Source: Shewanella basaltis (lineage in GTDB: Bacteria; Pseudomonadota; Gammaproteobacteria; Enterobacterales; Shewanellaceae). From it: a stretch of 64,000 nt of DNA. The translations under genes and the position numbers were made by a program. The stretch lies in contig NZ_JAKILA010000016.1 in NCBI RefSeq assembly GCF_023283885.1, positions 1-64,000 of the forward strand, read 5' to 3'. Shown in pieces: positions 62,691-64,000 of the stretch (position 1 is its first letter; every line of letters starts with the position of its first letter). The notes beneath the pieces were generated by a model, which worked only from the letters and a program-made list of their open reading frames with translations, was not told the origin of the DNA and searched no databases.

Positions 62691-62710
62691 TTTTATGGCG
62701 GGGCTAAACG

Positions 62711-63214
62711 TTATACTAATTGAGTTGCAGCCCATTTGGCACGGCTTTCACGGCTTTCGCTTAAGCCGTTTTCAGCGCGGTAAGCTTTATAGGCTTCGGC
62801 ATCTAACGCCACTAGGCTCACATCAACCTCAAGCACCAGTTTGCATTCTTTTTTAATGCGCCATGCGGCCGTGCTGTACAGCTCTGTTAATGGTAAGGAG
62901 CTTAAAAACTCAGGATTATATTGGGTGTAAACCGCTTGAGTTGGGTAAACCACAAAGGCTAAACGGCGCTTTGGCTCTTTTTTAAATAATTCTTCAATGC
63001 CGTCTGTTGTGTTTAGCACCTGCATTTCGATAATGTCATCAATATCGAGTAATTTTTTTTGCACAGCAACTGGAGCGTCTTTTTCGCCAGCTTCCCATGC
63101 AAATACGTCTTCGTTGCTGGTCGTGGTAATAGTGGCAACTTGTTCTGTGCTAAGGCCCAAAGACAAACGTAGGTATTGCATTTCAATGGCATTTAAGCCG
63201 GTGTTTTTTGACAT
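62711..63214 (-). CDS. DUF4447-like protein with HTH-like N-terminus
   Basis: 167 residues, cytoplasmic. Residues 1-60 ([49 protein letters not shown]) have the form of an XRE-type helix-turn-helix, followed by an alpha/beta half ([23 protein letters not shown]). I associate it with DUF4447, a family of unknown function in marine gammaproteobacteria; the name was not verified. Possibly DNA-binding. Same strand as and 54 bp downstream of the SMI1/KNR4-like gene. Confidence 0.6.
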   Translation of the reverse strand: MSKNTGLNAIEMQYLRLSLGLSTEQVATITTTSNEDVFAWEAGEKDAPVAVQKKLLDIDDIIEMQVLNTTDGIEELFKKEPKRRLAFVVYPTQAVYTQYNPEFLSSLPLTELYSTAAWRIKKECKLVLEVDVSLVALDAEAYKAYRAENGLSESRESRAKWAATQLV

Positions 63215-63268
63215 GGTTATTCTCGTATTCGTTATTTTGTGTACATGCTTACGTTGGTGGCGACAGGG

Positions 63269-63670
63269 TTACTGCTCAAGCCACACGTCTTCAACCCAAT
63301 CCCACAAAGATTCCCAACCGTCTTCGTTAAAATCGCCATCTTCCCAAAATTGCACTTCGCCTTCTTCGTTAATGCAATAAAAACCATCGCCAACCTGACA
63401 AATCGCAATTTGATCGCGCGGCATGCCAATAGACCAGGCATAACTGGTCACTTCTGGCAGGTAGGTGTGTGAGTGTGGATCGGCAACGGTAACAGGTTCT
63501 AAGGTGCCATAAATGACATCACTGGCATACAGTAAGAATTCTTTTAAATCATTGGGTAAACCAATTAGGATTTGTTCTTCAACCTCAACAAGTTGCTCAA
63601 ATGTTGGCAGTTCAAGTGGTACGGGTACTGTTTCGCTTAATTCTTGCAGTTGGTCAATAATTTCGTTCAT
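63269..63670 (-). CDS. SMI1/KNR4-family protein
   Basis: 133 residues. LELPTFEQLVEVEEQILIGLPNDLKEFLLYASDVIYGTLEPVTVADPHSHTYLPEVTSYAW, then ICQVGDGFYCINEEGEVQFWED, is the SUKH/SMI1-KNR4 fold. Members often act as immunity proteins against polymorphic toxins, but stand-alone cellular copies are common and no toxin gene is nearby here. Short acidic protein, followed by the DUF4447-like gene. Confidence 0.75.
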   Translation of the reverse strand: MNEIIDQLQELSETVPVPLELPTFEQLVEVEEQILIGLPNDLKEFLLYASDVIYGTLEPVTVADPHSHTYLPEVTSYAWSIGMPRDQIAICQVGDGFYCINEEGEVQFWEDGDFNEDGWESLWDWVEDVWLEQ

Positions 63671-63740
63671 GTCAATGTCCTGCAGGGGAACTCTTGGGCG
63701 CGAGTATAGCAGATGAGTTTGTTAGTGCGGTTTTTTGATG

Positions 63741-63766
63741 AAAAAAAAGCGCTCATTGAGCGCTAA
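63741..63766 (-). terminator. Terminator of the partial right-edge gene
   Basis: agcgctca/tgagcgct hairpin preceded by eight A on the plus strand, so read leftward it ends in a U-run. It lies 31 bp beyond the stop at 63797. Confidence 0.8.
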
Positions 63767-63796
63767 AGGGTGGAAAGAGTGATTCAATACGGGAGG

Positions 63797-64000
63797 TTAA
63801 GCCGCTTGAATGGTCGATGGGTACAGGCTTTGGCGTTTATAGTACAACCAGGCTTTGTGGTATTGCTTATGCGAATCTTGGCGTAATTTTGCAATGCTGG
63901 CGCGCTCAAGGTCGTTTAACGCTCTACGCTGCTTTTTAGCTTGTAGTTCAATGACTTGAATTTGTTCATACACCTGATGCTCTGGGCCACTTTTAATTTC
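63797..64000 (-). CDS. Partial basic coiled-coil protein (window edge)
   Basis: A leftward reading frame enters from the right edge and stops at 63797. The 67 visible codons read ..IKSGPEHQVYEQIQVIELQ, then a Lys/Arg-rich helix (AKKQRRALNDLERASIAKLR) and end YKRQSLYPSTIQAA. It looks like the end of a helical, basic protein; no family is recognised and the start lies outside. A terminator downstream supports it as a real gene. Confidence 0.6.
   Translation of the reverse strand, partial: EIKSGPEHQVYEQIQVIELQAKKQRRALNDLERASIAKLRQDSHKQYHKAWLYYKRQSLYPSTIQAA

Noticed and set aside
63269..63670. SMI1/KNR4 protein as part of a toxin-immunity locus
   Set aside because: No toxin, Rhs or contact-dependent gene is adjacent in the window; treated as an ordinary stand-alone member.
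1..64000. CRISPR arrays, tRNA or rRNA genes, prophage or integron cassettes
   Set aside because: Looked for on both strands; no spaced repeat array, cloverleaf, rRNA segment, integrase or phage structural gene was seen.

Overview
The window looks like a chromosomal segment of a Shewanella-type marine gammaproteobacterium. This rests on an AT-leaning composition, several small families I associate with Shewanella and relatives (DP-EP, DUF3622, DUF4447, TIGR03899-like), many TonB-dependent receptors, multihaem or dihaem periplasmic enzymes, several diguanylate cyclases, and gene pairs such as malic enzyme beside a small conserved protein. The assignment is inference from gene content; no rRNA or tRNA is present. 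I see no prophage, integron or CRISPR array. Mobile DNA is limited to a transposase fragment at the left edge and several short non-coding elements with terminal inverted repeats.

Layout. 1-7 kb: transposase tail, LysR regulator divergent from a TDT-family transporter plus ybaK, a YccT-like protein, an RluA-family pseudouridine synthase, an unusual lgt with a TTG start, and a SIMPL-domain protein. 7-14 kb: a leftward operon of calcium-binding-like lipoprotein, TonB receptor and dihaem peroxidase, with a Fur-box-like site upstream. 14-18 kb: LysR divergent from class II aldolase plus a BASS transporter, then a PAS-GGEEF protein. 18-24 kb: a small DP-EP protein behind a large winged-helix/STAND/TPR regulator, then a panE-family gene flanked by two directly repeated miniature elements. 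24-30 kb: exported amidohydrolase, diguanylate cyclase, an OhrR-like regulator divergent from a DJ-1/PfpI protein and a GST, a PilZ-like protein and a TIGR03899-like protein. 31-37 kb: Fur-box-preceded porin, imelysin and DUF1111 dihaem oxidoreductase, then hemG with a b-type cytochrome, then an aldo/keto reductase. 38-43 kb: DsbA-like protein, DnaJ-related protein, phosphoribosyltransferase, rlhA and small conserved genes. 43.5-46 kb: cobalamin riboswitch and BtuB-type receptor. 46-54 kb: HDOD protein, metR with MetJ boxes, dodecin, queG, TPR-GGEEF protein, malic enzyme. 54-58 kb: yehS-like gene and a PH-domain/Nramp-like/serine hydrolase operon. 58-64 kb: large TonB receptor, a 0.3-kb inverted-repeat element, a protein ending in a thioredoxin-like domain, DUF4447-like and SMI1/KNR4-like genes, and a partial gene at the right edge.

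Themes. Iron and cofactor acquisition dominates: two operons with Fur-box-like sites each pair a dihaem enzyme with an outer-membrane protein and a lipoprotein, and there is also a B12-regulated receptor and a haem-biosynthesis gene. Second-messenger signalling is represented by three GGEEF proteins and a PilZ-like protein. At least three families of short inverted-repeat elements occupy intergenic gaps; two copies of one family bracket panE. The most unusual candidates for follow-up are the lipoprotein/TonB-receptor/dihaem operon, the STAND regulator with its DP-EP partner, and the composite protein with the C-terminal thioredoxin-like domain. All family names come from reading the translated sequence; no database search was run.
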